In this document: piece after piece, positions 19,576-28,670 of the stretch | Layout: the number at the start of each line of letters is the position of its first letter | How positions within the stretch are numbered: the stretch's first letter is position 1 | Assembly: GCA_963817435.1 (NCBI GenBank) | Contig: CAWFNY010000001.1 | Location: 2,086,940 to 2,150,939, forward strand | DNA: 64,000 nt | DNA from: JADJOM01 sp963817435 | GTDB taxonomy: Bacteria; Gemmatimonadota; Gemmatimonadetes; Gemmatimonadales; GWC2-71-9 | Direction of reading: 5' to 3' | Program-made: the position numbers and the translations under genes | Notes under the pieces: generated by a model | Seen by the model: only the letters and a program-made list of their open reading frames with translations | Told to the model about the DNA's origin: nothing | The model's database searches: none

Positions 19576-21261
19576 TCAGCTCGGTGCCCCTGTCAGGGGA
19601 GCGTCTCCTTCCAGCAGGATCCAGTCGGCGCCGGGCGCCCGAGTGAGGGTCAGTTCGCCACAGCTGACCGAGGCGGTCCTCCGCACCGCTTCGGGGAGAT
19701 GCAATCCCCACCAGACCTGGGCGCGCGCTGGCGTCCACGGCTCCCCGTTCACGGCGGCCGCGAGCCGGTGCGCCAGCTCGCCCGCAGTCGCAGGACGGTC
19801 CTCGGGACGCTTGGCGAGGCAGGCGAGCACCAGCTCATCGAAGGCGACCGGGATCTCCAACTCGGTCCGCTGGGAAGGCGGAGCCGGCGCCTTGTTGGCA
19901 TGCTGGTACATCAGCTGGAGCGCATTCGGCGCTTCGAACACTCTCCGTCCGGTGAGGAGCCAGTACGCAACGCACCCCAGGGCGTAGATGTCCACCCGAT
20001 GGTCCACCCCGGCTTCACCCCGCACGACCTCAGGCGGCATGTAGTGCGGCGTGCCGGCGGTCGTGTCAGGCATGGTGAGCAACGGCTCGTTGCGGTCCCC
20101 GGCATTCTGGGCTTTCACCAGACCGAAGTCGAGCACCTTCACGAAGTCGACCGCGAGTCCCATGCGGCAGGTGAAGATGTTGGATGGCTTGATATCGCGG
20201 TGAATGAGGCCCCGGACATGGGCTTCTTCCAGCGACTCGCAGACCTGCATGAGCAGGTAGGCGGTGCGCTCCGGCGGCAACGGACCGAAGCGCTCGACCA
20301 GCGTTTCGAAGTCGAGCCCGTCCAGCAGTTCCATGACCAGGAAGAAGGTCCCGTCCTGCGCGGCCCCGAAGTCGTACAGGCCGATGGTGTGGGGCGACCG
20401 GAGCGAGGCGGCCGCCTCGGCTTCCCGGCGGAAGCGTTCGACAATCACCCGCGCCTCGTCCGGCGAACTGTACCTCAGTACCTCGGAGCGGATCAGCTTC
20501 ACCGCCGCGGGACGGGCCAGCAACTGGTGCGACGCCCGGTAGACCTCACCCATGCCGCCTTTGCCGAGCACCTCCTCGAGCCGGTAGCTGCCCAACTCCC
20601 GTGCCAACTTCACCTGCTGGCCCAGTCCGCGGAAAATCCTGGCCGGCACCATCGCGATGACGCCGCAGAGATAGGTCGGCAGGAAATTCCAGATATAGAA
20701 GAAGCGGGAGTGATCGAACGGGACCCCGCGCAGGTGGGTAATGCCGAGCGCGAGCGGCTCCATCGATGCGGCGATTACCGAAAGCCACAGGATCCGACCG
20801 GGTGCGGTGGGGACGATCGCCGGATAGGAGAGGATCAATACGCAGAGCCAGGAGATCCGCGGCGAGATCGGAGGCGGCACCCATTGGGCGAGAATGGCCA
20901 CGAGCAGGCAGGTGAGCACCAGAAACACCGCACTGACGTTCAGCAGAACCTGCGGGCGGTCCTTGAGCCACTTGGCGAGATACACCAGGAGGAGCGAAGT
21001 GGCGATCCCGATCATGGACACTGGGACGCCGGGGTACGGCCACAGCTCCTCGATGACAGCGGGGTGGCCCACGCTCCGGACCACAATAGTGTTGGCGGTG
21101 AGAGCGAGGGTCCACAAGCCGGTGGCAACCATGCCCACCGTGCCTACCCGCCGGCAGGCCTGCAGCAAGACGTCGCTAGGCAGGCTCTGCCCCGAACCCT
21201 GCGAGGTCCAAGGTTGAACGGGAGCCGAAGTCCGGCGGTGGAAGATGCGCCGGTTGGTCAT
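19576..21261 (-). CDS. Ser/Thr protein kinase with N-terminal polytopic membrane domain
   Basis: A 561-residue protein with an inverted layout compared with most bacterial kinases. Residues about 40-205 contain roughly six hydrophobic helices and no extracellular sensor. The kinase domain follows from about 226 to the end. It has the glycine loop LGKGGMGEVYRA, HRDIKPSN (354-361) and DFG (378-380), then VDIYALGCVAYWLLTG. The ATG at 21261 has GGAG seven bases upstream. The membrane part may sense a lipid-phase or membrane signal, which is inference. It points away from the c-di-GMP riboswitch region, so the two are divergently transcribed. Confidence 0.88.
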   Translation of the reverse strand: MTNRRIFHRRTSAPVQPWTSQGSGQSLPSDVLLQACRRVGTVGMVATGLWTLALTANTIVVRSVGHPAVIEELWPYPGVPVSMIGIATSLLLVYLAKWLKDRPQVLLNVSAVFLVLTCLLVAILAQWVPPPISPRISWLCVLILSYPAIVPTAPGRILWLSVIAASMEPLALGITHLRGVPFDHSRFFYIWNFLPTYLCGVIAMVPARIFRGLGQQVKLARELGSYRLEEVLGKGGMGEVYRASHQLLARPAAVKLIRSEVLRYSSPDEARVIVERFRREAEAAASLRSPHTIGLYDFGAAQDGTFFLVMELLDGLDFETLVERFGPLPPERTAYLLMQVCESLEEAHVRGLIHRDIKPSNIFTCRMGLAVDFVKVLDFGLVKAQNAGDRNEPLLTMPDTTAGTPHYMPPEVVRGEAGVDHRVDIYALGCVAYWLLTGRRVFEAPNALQLMYQHANKAPAPPSQRTELEIPVAFDELVLACLAKRPEDRPATAGELAHRLAAAVNGEPWTPARAQVWWGLHLPEAVRRTASVSCGELTLTRAPGADWILLEGDAPLTGAPS

Positions 21262-21658
21262 GGGGTGTCTCCATCGCGGGGAGACATTGCAGCGTGCGGT
21301 CGCCGGGCGGGAGGCGAACTCGCTCTCCAACATGGGACTTGGGACGCGGCTACGCCAGCAGCGCTACGGCGATGCGATCCACGGCAACCAGGTCCCGAAT
21401 GACACCCCCATCCCTGGAATGAATCAACCAATGCGCGAAATAGTCAGCTGTCGGTGTGAAACCGACGGAGAGTCCTGAGTGTGATCCCGGGGTTCGAATG
21501 GGATCCCGCCAAGCGCATCGAGAAGCCGCGGTCACCTGCTGCGTCTCATCTCAGCCCGGAGGGCCAGAGGGTTGTCGCTGCGCTCGGGATGGCAGCCCCA
21601 GTGGAACGAGGCGGGTCATCGGTACCGTCCCGCCGGTTGTCCACCCCCAGTCCGGAAC
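21262..21658. other. 397-base divergent intergenic stretch, nothing identified
   Basis: Between the kinase start and the riboswitch promoter. It includes small hairpins, such as gtcggtgtgaaaccgac near 21450, but no gene or RNA family that I can recognise. Confidence 0.35.
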
Positions 21659-21687
21659 TTGACACCCCCGGTACCGGGCCGTAACTC
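21659..21687 (+). promoter_or_regulatory. candidate promoter of the riboswitch-adhesin transcript
   Basis: A perfect TTGACA (21659-21664) is followed after 17 bases by TAACTC (21682-21687), a poor -10. It lies immediately before the first bases of the riboswitch, which is where the promoter would be expected. Confidence 0.4.
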
Positions 21688-21689
21688 AC

Positions 21690-21803
21690 CCCGGGCAAGG
21701 ACAACCCTCCCGATAAAGGCAGAACCGGTGAAAGCCGGCGACGCAAAGCCACGGGTCCTCGCCTCCTTCGCGCCGCCCTGACAGGGCGCCACGAAGGACC
21801 CCA
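21690..21803 (+). promoter_or_regulatory. c-di-GMP-I class (GEMM-I) riboswitch
   Basis: The diagnostic core is present in order. AACC and a short stem closed by GAAA (ACCGGTGAAAGCCGG, 21724-21738) come first. The invariant GACGCAAAGCCACGGG follows at 21740-21755. Then comes a long second stem in which GGGTCC (21753-21758) pairs with GGACCC (21796-21801), with inner helices CTTCG/CGAAG and a GCCCTG/CAGGGC arm. The family binds cyclic di-GMP, with a cGAMP subclass. The base upstream of GGC that separates the subclasses is not certain by eye, so ligand choice is open. A Rho-independent terminator follows directly. The switch most likely controls transcription of the repeat adhesin at 22066. Confidence 0.82.
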
Positions 21804-21808
21804 AGACC

Positions 21809-21847
21809 GCCGAGCTACCGATACGGTAGCTCGGCGTTTGTCGTTTT
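21809..21847 (+). terminator. Rho-independent terminator serving as riboswitch expression platform
   Basis: GCCGAGCTACCG (21809-21820) pairs perfectly with CGGTAGCTCGGC (21824-21835) around ATA, followed by a T-rich GTTTGTCGTTTT. It sits five bases after the riboswitch and about 220 bases before the gene, as in switches that act by termination. Confidence 0.85.
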
Positions 21848-22065
21848 ACCTGGTGCATCGCGATGATGACGACGCAAGGATGGCACCCTGATATCGGCAC
21901 CGCCACCGGCAGCGAGGACCATTGTTCCTGCTGTCTCCATATAGGCACGCGGCAGTCGCCGCGCGCATTCGGCGAGAGCGTCAGCAGTCGGGCAAACAGG
22001 CATGTCACGCGCGGATGCGCGGAGCGTTGGGCCGCGGCACCGCACCACCCGGTCGGAGGCTTCCC

Positions 22066-25000
22066 ATGGCACGAGCCCTTTCCCGGCGTTCACTTCCGCT
22101 CCTTCCCCGTCTCTCGACGCACTGGGTGAAGTGTGGTCTGGTTCTGGTCGCAGGCATCGCCGGAGCGGCTGCCTGCGGTGGGGACAATGGCACCGGGGTG
22201 CAGGCCGACTATTCGCTGTCGCTTGCGCCGGCGGCCCTCACGATCATCCAGGGCAGCAACAGCACCACGACCGTCACCATCGACCGCACCGCCTTCACCG
22301 GCGCGGTGACGCTGAGCCTGGGCGGCGCGCCGGCAGGCGTGACCGGTTCGTTCAGCCCGGCCGCTCCGACCGGCACCAGCTCCACGCTCACGGTGGACGT
22401 GGGTGCCGCCGTGACTCCCGGCGTCTACGACCTCACGGTGGATGGCACCGGCTCGGCGGGCGACCGCTCGACTCCGCTCACGCTCACCGTGGGCGCACCG
22501 CCTGACTATGCGCTCTCGCTCACTCCGGCGGCGCTGAGCATCGTGCAGGGCGCCAACGCCACCGCGGCGGTCACCCTGACCCGGACCAACTTCACCGGCG
22601 CAGTCACCCTGAGCCTGGGCGGCGCACCGGCCGGCGTGACCGGATCGTTCAATCCGGCCGCACCGACGGGAGCCAGCTCCACGCTCACGGTGGACGTGGG
22701 GGCCGCGGTGGCTCCCGGAGTCTACAACCTCACGGTGGATGGCACCGGCACCGCCGGCAACCGCTCGACGCCGCTCACCCTCACGGTGACGGCGGCTGCC
22801 GGCGGACTACGCGCTCTCGCTTGCGCCTGCCGCGTTCACGGTCGCACCGGGCACCAACGGTACCACGACGGTCACCCTGACACGAACCAACTTCACAGGC
22901 GCGGTGACGCTGAGCCTGGGTGGCGCGCCGGCCGGGGTCACAGGCTCATTCAATCCTGCAGCGCCGACGGGGAGCAGCTCCACACTCACGGTGGACGTGG
23001 GCGCCGCGGTGGCTGCCGGAGTCTACAACCTGACGGTGGATGGGACCGGCACGGCCGGTAACCGGTCGACGCCGCTCACTCTCACCGTGAGCGCGGCCCC
23101 GGACTACGCGCTGTCACTCAACCCGGCGGCGCTCACCATTGTTCAGGGCGCCAACGCCACCTCGACGGTCACGCTCACTCGGAGCAACTTCGCCGGTGCG
23201 GTCACGCTGAGCCTCGGCGGCGCGCCGGCCGGCGTGACCGGCTCCTTCAATCCGGCCGCACCGACGGGCACCAGCTCCACTCTCACGGTGGACGTGGGTG
23301 CCGCGGTGGCGCCGGGAGTCTACAACCTCACGGTCGATGGGACCGGCACGGCCGGCAACCGTTCGACACCACTCACCCTCACCGTGAGTGCCGCGCCCGA
23401 CTACGCGCTGTCACTCACACCGGCGGCGCTCACGATCGTGCAGGGGGCGAACGGTACCACCGCGGTCACCCTGACACGAACCAACTTCACGGGTGCGGTG
23501 ACGCTCAGCCTGGGCGGCGCACCGGCCGGGGTGACGGGATCGTTCAACCCGGCAGCCCCGACCGGGAACGGTTCGACGCTCACCGTGGACGTGGGCGCGG
23601 CGGTGGCACCGGGGGTCTACAACCTGACGGTGGATGGTACCGGCACACCCGGTAACCGCTCGACGCCGCTCACCCTCACCGTGAGCGCAGCGCCCGCGGA
23701 CTACGCACTCTCCCTCAACCCGGCTGCGCTCTCGATCGTGCAGAGCACCACCGGAAATACCACCGTCACGCTCACCCGGACCAACTTCACCGGCGCGGTG
23801 ACCCTGAGCCTGGGCGGCGCGCCGGCAGGCGTGACCGGTTCGTTCAGCCCGGCCGCCCCGACCGGCACCAGCTCCACGCTCACGGTGGACGTGGGTGCCG
23901 CCGTGACTCCCGGCGTCTACGACCTCACGGTGGATGGGACCGGCACACCCGGCAACCGCTCGACGCAGCTCACTCTCACGGTGACCGCGGCGCCTGCGGA
24001 CTACGTACTCTCCCTCAACCCGGCGGCCCTCTCGATTGCCCAGAGCGCCAATGGCAACACCACCGTCACCCTGACCCGGACCAACTTCACGGGCGCGGTG
24101 ACCCTGAGCCTGGGCGGCGCACCCGCCGGTGTGACGGGTTCGTTCAACCCTGCGGCGCCCACGGGGACCAGCTCCACCCTCACGGTGAGCGTGGGCGCCT
24201 CGGTGACTCCCGGCGTCTACAACCTGACGGTGGATGGGACCGGTACGCCCGGCAACCGCTCGACGCCACTCACCCTGACCGTCACCGCCAGCGGCGGCGG
24301 CAACGTCACCTGGAATTTCTCGGCCTGCGGCTCGACGCTGCAGCCCGTGTGGCTCGCCTATCAGGATGGGACCGGACCGTGGACCGTGGTCACGCCGGTC
24401 AACAACGTCTACACCTTCACCATCACCACGCGCGGTGGCATCACCTACGTGCTCGCCCCCACGGGGACCAACTCCACCGTACTGGTGCAGTACTTCACGA
24501 AGGCGGAACTCGGGACCGGCACGGTGTTCTGTCCGACACCCGGGGTGCTCAAGACCGTCAACGGCACCGTGGCGGGGGTCGGCAATACCGAAGCCGCGCA
24601 CGTCTCGCTGGGCGGCGGGTCGGCCTTCGTGACCGCCTTCTCGACCGGCTTCCCCAACTTCCAGATCACCTCGGTCGCGAACGGCACCCAGGACCTGGTG
24701 GCCTCTCACCGCCCCAGCTTCACGGGTATCGCCGACAAGGCCATCATCCGCCGAGGCCTGAACATTCCGGATAACGGCTCGGTGGGGGCGACGCTCGACT
24801 TTGGAGGCGTCGAGGCGTTCAGCCTGAACACTGCCACGATCACCGTCACCGGGCTGACGGGCACGGAGACATCGCTGAGCCAGGGCATGAACTATCAGGT
24901 CGCCGGCTGTGAAGGGGGCCCGCTGTATTCCTCGGTGCCCTGGACGGGGTCGAGCTTCACCGCCGCGGGGGTTCCCGCGGCCCAGCAGGTGGCCAGCGAC

Positions 25001-25453
25001 TACCATGGGATCTCGCTCTTTGCCCATGATGCGGCCAGCGGCGAGACCCGGTCCACCACCCAGTATTTCCAGACGTTCGGTGCGAGCACCGTGGCGCTGC
25101 CTTCCGTGTTCCCGACGCCGACGGTCACCTCGCTGGGTGGGCCGTACAAGCGGCTGCAGGCGGTGTATACCCTGCCCACCGACTACCAGCAATCGACGAG
25201 CCTCAACTACAACGATCAGGTGTCGACCGGCAGGGCGGTGAGCATGACGGCGACATTCGCCTATCTGGGCAGCACGGCGGTCACGTTCGCCCTCGCCGAC
25301 TACTCCGCGCTGGCCGGGTGGGACAACAACTGGGCGCCCGCCTCCGCCAACACGGCCGACTGGACGGTGTCGGGGTCGGGCGGGAACGCCACGTCCGGAT
25401 TGTGTGCAGCGGGCACGCGGGTCGATTACGGGTCGGTGAACGGCTCGAACTAG
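22066..25453 (+). CDS. lipoprotein adhesin of seven Ig-like repeats, with one frameshift
   Basis: ATG 22066 has GGAGG six bases upstream and opens a lipoprotein signal peptide ending GAAAC-GG. Seven tandem repeats of 99-100 residues follow (see repeat entry). A unique C-terminal domain of about 385 residues (24300-25453), rich in Thr, Ser, Gly and Asn, completes the protein. The frame changes once, near 22800, where GCGGCTGCCGGCGGAC has one base more than the equivalent linker in the other repeats. Correcting it gives one protein of about 1,129 residues. It is probably a surface or matrix protein. Placement directly behind a c-di-GMP riboswitch fits a biofilm or attachment role, which is inference. 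A terminator follows at 25481. Confidence 0.82.
22207..24290 (+). repeat. seven tandem 297-300 bp coding repeats
   Basis: Units begin at the Asp of DYxLSL at 22207, 22504, 22805, 23102, 23399, 23699 and 23999. Each encodes an Ig-like beta-sandwich with the shared core GAVTLSLGGAPAGVTGSF and YxLTVDGTG. Nucleotide identity between units is high enough that copy-number change by recombination is likely. Confidence 0.9.
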
Positions 25454-25480
25454 ATCGATCAGGATCACAGCATGACCGGA

Positions 25481-25501
25481 GGGCCGGCGCGGTGCCGGCC
25501 C
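25481..25501 (+). terminator. hairpin after the repeat lipoprotein
   Basis: GGGCCGGC (25481-25488) pairs with GCCGGCCC (25494-25501) around GCGGT, followed by TTCGTGGG. It lies 27 bases after the stop. Confidence 0.65.
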
Positions 25502-25509
25502 TTCGTGGG

Positions 25510-25750
25510 CTATTGAGGGAAGAGGGAAGAGGGAAGAGGGGGTGATTCTTCTTGTTCGGCTCGGAGTTCGGAGGGATCCCTCGCTGCGCTCGGGATGACA
25601 AACTGGTGGGGCCGCGATTCATCGCGGCCCGAAAAACCAAGCCCCCCGGAATGTTGTCATCCCGAGGGAGCAACGCGACCGAGGGATCTCTTCAGGTGCG
25701 GCTCGGAGCTCGCAGGGATCCCTCGCTGCGCTCGGGATGACAATGCCGCG
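25510..25750. repeat. composite repeat: GGGAAGA heptamers plus CATCCCGAG palindromes
   Basis: About four heptamers are followed by GATTCTTCTTGTTCGGCTCG. Then come two copies of the CTCGGGATGACAA / TTGTCATCCCGAG inverted pair and one GGCCGCGATTCATCGCGGCC palindrome. The same composite in the same order precedes the large array at 30058. With flanks it fills the 353-base gap before the next gene, and no gene is present. Confidence 0.8.
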
Positions 25751-25806
25751 CTCGGGACGACAGCGTCAGCCTAGCCCCCGCCCGCTTCCCGCCGCATCTT
25801 CTTGCC

Positions 25807-26403
25807 ATGCCACCCCTCTGGTCCTCCACCGAGATCGCCCAGTGGCGTGCGGCGCTGGCCGCCTACGACACGGTCATCTCCAGTCAGGGGGTGGCGAAAC
25901 TGCCGGACCGCGACCGCTGGTACGGCACCGAGTTGCCAAAGGCGATCGCGGCCCGGCGACCACGGCACGTCACCCTGCCCGAGCTGGTGAAGCTCACCGA
26001 ATGGAAGATGTCGCGCGGGAAGTGGCGCGCCCGGAATCTGGTGCTCGTCAAAGGAAACGCGCCTGACGCGGTGAAGGCCGCGACAGCCGCAGGCCTGGCG
26101 CTCGTGCCCCACCCCACCGCGCCCATCTCGAAGATCGCCGAACTCGAAGGCGTCGGTCCCGCGACCGCCTCCGCCGTCGTCGCCGCCGCGGAACCCGGGA
26201 TCTACCCCTTCTTCGACGAGCTGGTCGCCGAGCAGATCCCGGGACTGGGAGCGGTCGCCTTCACCCTCGGCTACTACGCCCGCTATGCCGAGCAGATCCG
26301 GCAACGGGCGGCGAAGCTCGGCGGAAAGTGGACCCCGGCCATGGTGGAGCGAGCCCTCTGGGCGCATGCGGGTGGCAAAGCGGGAGTGACGCCCGGTGAC
26401 TGA
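25807..26403 (+). CDS. helix-hairpin-helix domain protein of unknown function
   Basis: A 198-residue soluble protein. Residues about 115-130 (ISKIAELEGVGPATASAVVA) form a helix-hairpin-helix of the kind found in DNA glycosylases. The following 'FFDELVAEQIPGLG' and a Tyr-rich helix resemble the rest of that fold. No catalytic Lys or iron-sulfur cysteines are seen, so glycosylase activity is not claimed. It may be a non-enzymatic DNA-binding relative. The last eight bases overlap the GTG start of the downstream kinase, which suggests translational coupling. Confidence 0.72.
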   Translation: MPPLWSSTEIAQWRAALAAYDTVISSQGVAKLPDRDRWYGTELPKAIAARRPRHVTLPELVKLTEWKMSRGKWRARNLVLVKGNAPDAVKAATAAGLALVPHPTAPISKIAELEGVGPATASAVVAAAEPGIYPFFDELVAEQIPGLGAVAFTLGYYARYAEQIRQRAAKLGGKWTPAMVERALWAHAGGKAGVTPGD

Positions 26404-28633
26404 CGTCCCCGCCCCTCTCAGTGCGTCCCTCACCGGCCGCTATACCCTCGAGCGCGAGCTGGGCCACGGCGGGATGGCCACGGTGTACCTCGCCCGCGAC
26501 CTCAAGCATGCCCGCGAGGTCGCCGTCAAGGTGCTCCGGCCGGAGCTCAGCTTCGTGATGGGCGCCGAGCGGTTCCTCGCCGAGATCCGGACCACCGCCC
26601 AGTTGCGCCACCCCCACATTCTCCCCCTGTTCGACAGCGGTGAGGCGGCCGGGTCGCTCTACTACGTCATGCCCCTGGTGGAAGGGGAGTCGCTGCGCGA
26701 CTGTCTCCGGCGCGAACACCAGCTCCCGCTCGAGCGGGCGCTGGCGATTACCGCGGAGATCGGCAGCGCGCTCGACTACGCGCACAAACGGGGCGTCATC
26801 CACCGGGACCTCAAGCCGGAGAACATCCTGCTCTCCGAGGGCGGTGCGCTGCTGGCCGATTTCGGCATCGCCCTGCCGAGCGGGCGAAACGAAAGCACCC
26901 GGATCACGGAGACGGGCTTGTCCGTCGGAACCCCGCACTACATGAGCCCCGAGCAGGCCGCCGGGGAGCGCAACCTGGATGGCCGGAGTGACCTGTTCAG
27001 CCTGGGCGTGCTGACCTACGAGATGCTGGCAGGGGAGCCCCCCTTCACCGGCCCGACGGCGCAGGCGGTGATCATGAAGCTCATGATCGAGCAGCCGCCC
27101 GCGCTGGCGACGCGGCGGCCGGGGCTCCCCGCAAGCGTGGAGGCCGCGCTCCGCTGGGCCCTCGCGAAGGAGCCCGCGGACCGGCCGGCCACCGCAGGGG
27201 AATTCGTCACGGCGCTGCGCTCGCCGGCGACAACGCCCACCCCCGCGGGGCCCCCGCGCTCCATCGCGGTTCTGCCGTTCGCGAACATGAGCGCCGACCC
27301 CGACAACGAGTTCTTCGCCGACGGGATCGCCGAGGAGATCATCAACGCCCTGACCCGGCTGCCGGGGCTCAGGGTGGCGGCGCGCACCTCGGCGTTCTCG
27401 TTCAAGGGGAAGAACGAGGATCTCAGGTCCATCGGCGAGAAGCTGAACGTCGCCAGCGTGCTGGAGGGAAGTGTCCGCAAGGCGGGCAACCGGCTCCGCA
27501 TCACCGCCCAGCTTATCACGGTGGCCGACGGCTTCCATCAATGGTCGGAGCGCTACGACCGGGAACTGACCGATGTCTTCGAGATCCAGGACGAGATCAC
27601 CTCGGCCATCGTGGAGCGGCTCAAGCTGACGTTCAACCGGCAGAGCGGCAGCCTGGTCCAGCCCGGGACGGAGAACGTCGAGGCCTACCAGATCTATCTC
27701 AAGGGACGCGCCCTGCTCTACCGGCGCGGGCTCAACATCGAGAAGGCACGGGTGTGCTTCGAGGAGGCGCTGGCAATCGACCCGCAGTATGCGCTGGCCC
27801 ACGCCGGCCTCGCCGATGCGCTGCTGTATCTCGCGATGTGGGGGGTGCACCGCTCGGCCGAGGTGATTCCCCGGGCCCGCGTCGCGGCGGCGCGCGCGCT
27901 GGAGCTGGATCCGGACCTCGCGGAGGCGCACTACGCGGCCGCCTGCCTCGCCTACTTCCACGACTACGACGTACCGGTCTTCACCCGGGAATTTGCGCGG
28001 GCGGTGGAGCTCAAGCCGACGTACACCCAGGCTCGGTGCGGCCGCGCGATGTACGACCTCTGCCACTACCGTGGGGACCACGAGGCGGCCATCGCGGCGA
28101 GCGCCGCCGCCGTCCGCGACGATCCGCTCAGCGCGTATGCCGTAACGACGCACGCCATGGTGCTCGGCCTGGCCCACCACGTACCGGAAGCGGTCATCGA
28201 AGCGCGGCGGGCGATGGAACTCGATCCGAACTCGGTCGTCTCCTGGTGGCACCTGTCGCGTCTCCTCGCACTTGCCGGCGATCACGACGGCGCTGTGGCG
28301 GCGGGGGAGACCGCGCTCAGGCTCTTCCCGCAGTACAGCTGGGCCGAGGCGACGCTGATCGCGGAGTTCGGGCGGGTGGGGAACCGGGAGGAGGCGGAGC
28401 GCCGCTACGCAGTGATGAAGGCGCGCGCCGCGACCGGCTACGTGCAGCCGACGATGCTCGCGATCGCGGCCACGGGCTGCGGCCGCCTCGAGGAGGGGCT
28501 CGCATTGCTGCGGCGCGCGGTGGAGGAGCACGATGGCGTCGTGGCCACGCTGCTCAAGAGCATGACGGAGTTCGAGCCGCTCCGGCCGCTGCCGGGATAT
28601 CATGATCTGCTGCAATGGATGGGATGGGAGTGA
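26396..28633 (+). CDS. Ser/Thr protein kinase with TolB-like and TPR regions
   Basis: A 745-residue protein. The kinase domain spans 14-270: glycine loop LGHGGMATVYLA (22-33), Lys45 in VAVKVL, HRDLKPEN (136-143) and DFG (155-157). A TolB-like region (about 280-415, SIAVLPFANMSADPDNEF) is followed by TPR-like repeats to the end. No membrane helix is evident between kinase and TolB region, unlike the paralogue at the left edge. It starts at GTG 26396 inside the 3' end of the helix-hairpin-helix gene. The kinase is expected to be active, since all catalytic residues are present. The substrate is unknown. Confidence 0.93.
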   Translation: MTDVPAPLSASLTGRYTLERELGHGGMATVYLARDLKHAREVAVKVLRPELSFVMGAERFLAEIRTTAQLRHPHILPLFDSGEAAGSLYYVMPLVEGESLRDCLRREHQLPLERALAITAEIGSALDYAHKRGVIHRDLKPENILLSEGGALLADFGIALPSGRNESTRITETGLSVGTPHYMSPEQAAGERNLDGRSDLFSLGVLTYEMLAGEPPFTGPTAQAVIMKLMIEQPPALATRRPGLPASVEAALRWALAKEPADRPATAGEFVTALRSPATTPTPAGPPRSIAVLPFANMSADPDNEFFADGIAEEIINALTRLPGLRVAARTSAFSFKGKNEDLRSIGEKLNVASVLEGSVRKAGNRLRITAQLITVADGFHQWSERYDRELTDVFEIQDEITSAIVERLKLTFNRQSGSLVQPGTENVEAYQIYLKGRALLYRRGLNIEKARVCFEEALAIDPQYALAHAGLADALLYLAMWGVHRSAEVIPRARVAAARALELDPDLAEAHYAAACLAYFHDYDVPVFTREFARAVELKPTYTQARCGRAMYDLCHYRGDHEAAIAASAAAVRDDPLSAYAVTTHAMVLGLAHHVPEAVIEARRAMELDPNSVVSWWHLSRLLALAGDHDGAVAAGETALRLFPQYSWAEATLIAEFGRVGNREEAERRYAVMKARAATGYVQPTMLAIAATGCGRLEEGLALLRRAVEEHDGVVATLLKSMTEFEPLRPLPGYHDLLQWMGWE

Positions 28634-28670
28634 CCCAGCTCGCCGCCAACCTCTGACTTGGGAGTGGTTC

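Noticed and set aside
21440..21500. Possible cobalamin or FMN riboswitch (gtcggtgtgaaaccgacgg)
   Set aside because: Only one short hairpin is seen. The conserved boxes of those classes are absent.
23411..25468. 685-codon minus-strand frame opposite the Ig repeats
   Set aside because: It mirrors the tandem repeat in antisense and ends with it. No signal or domain.
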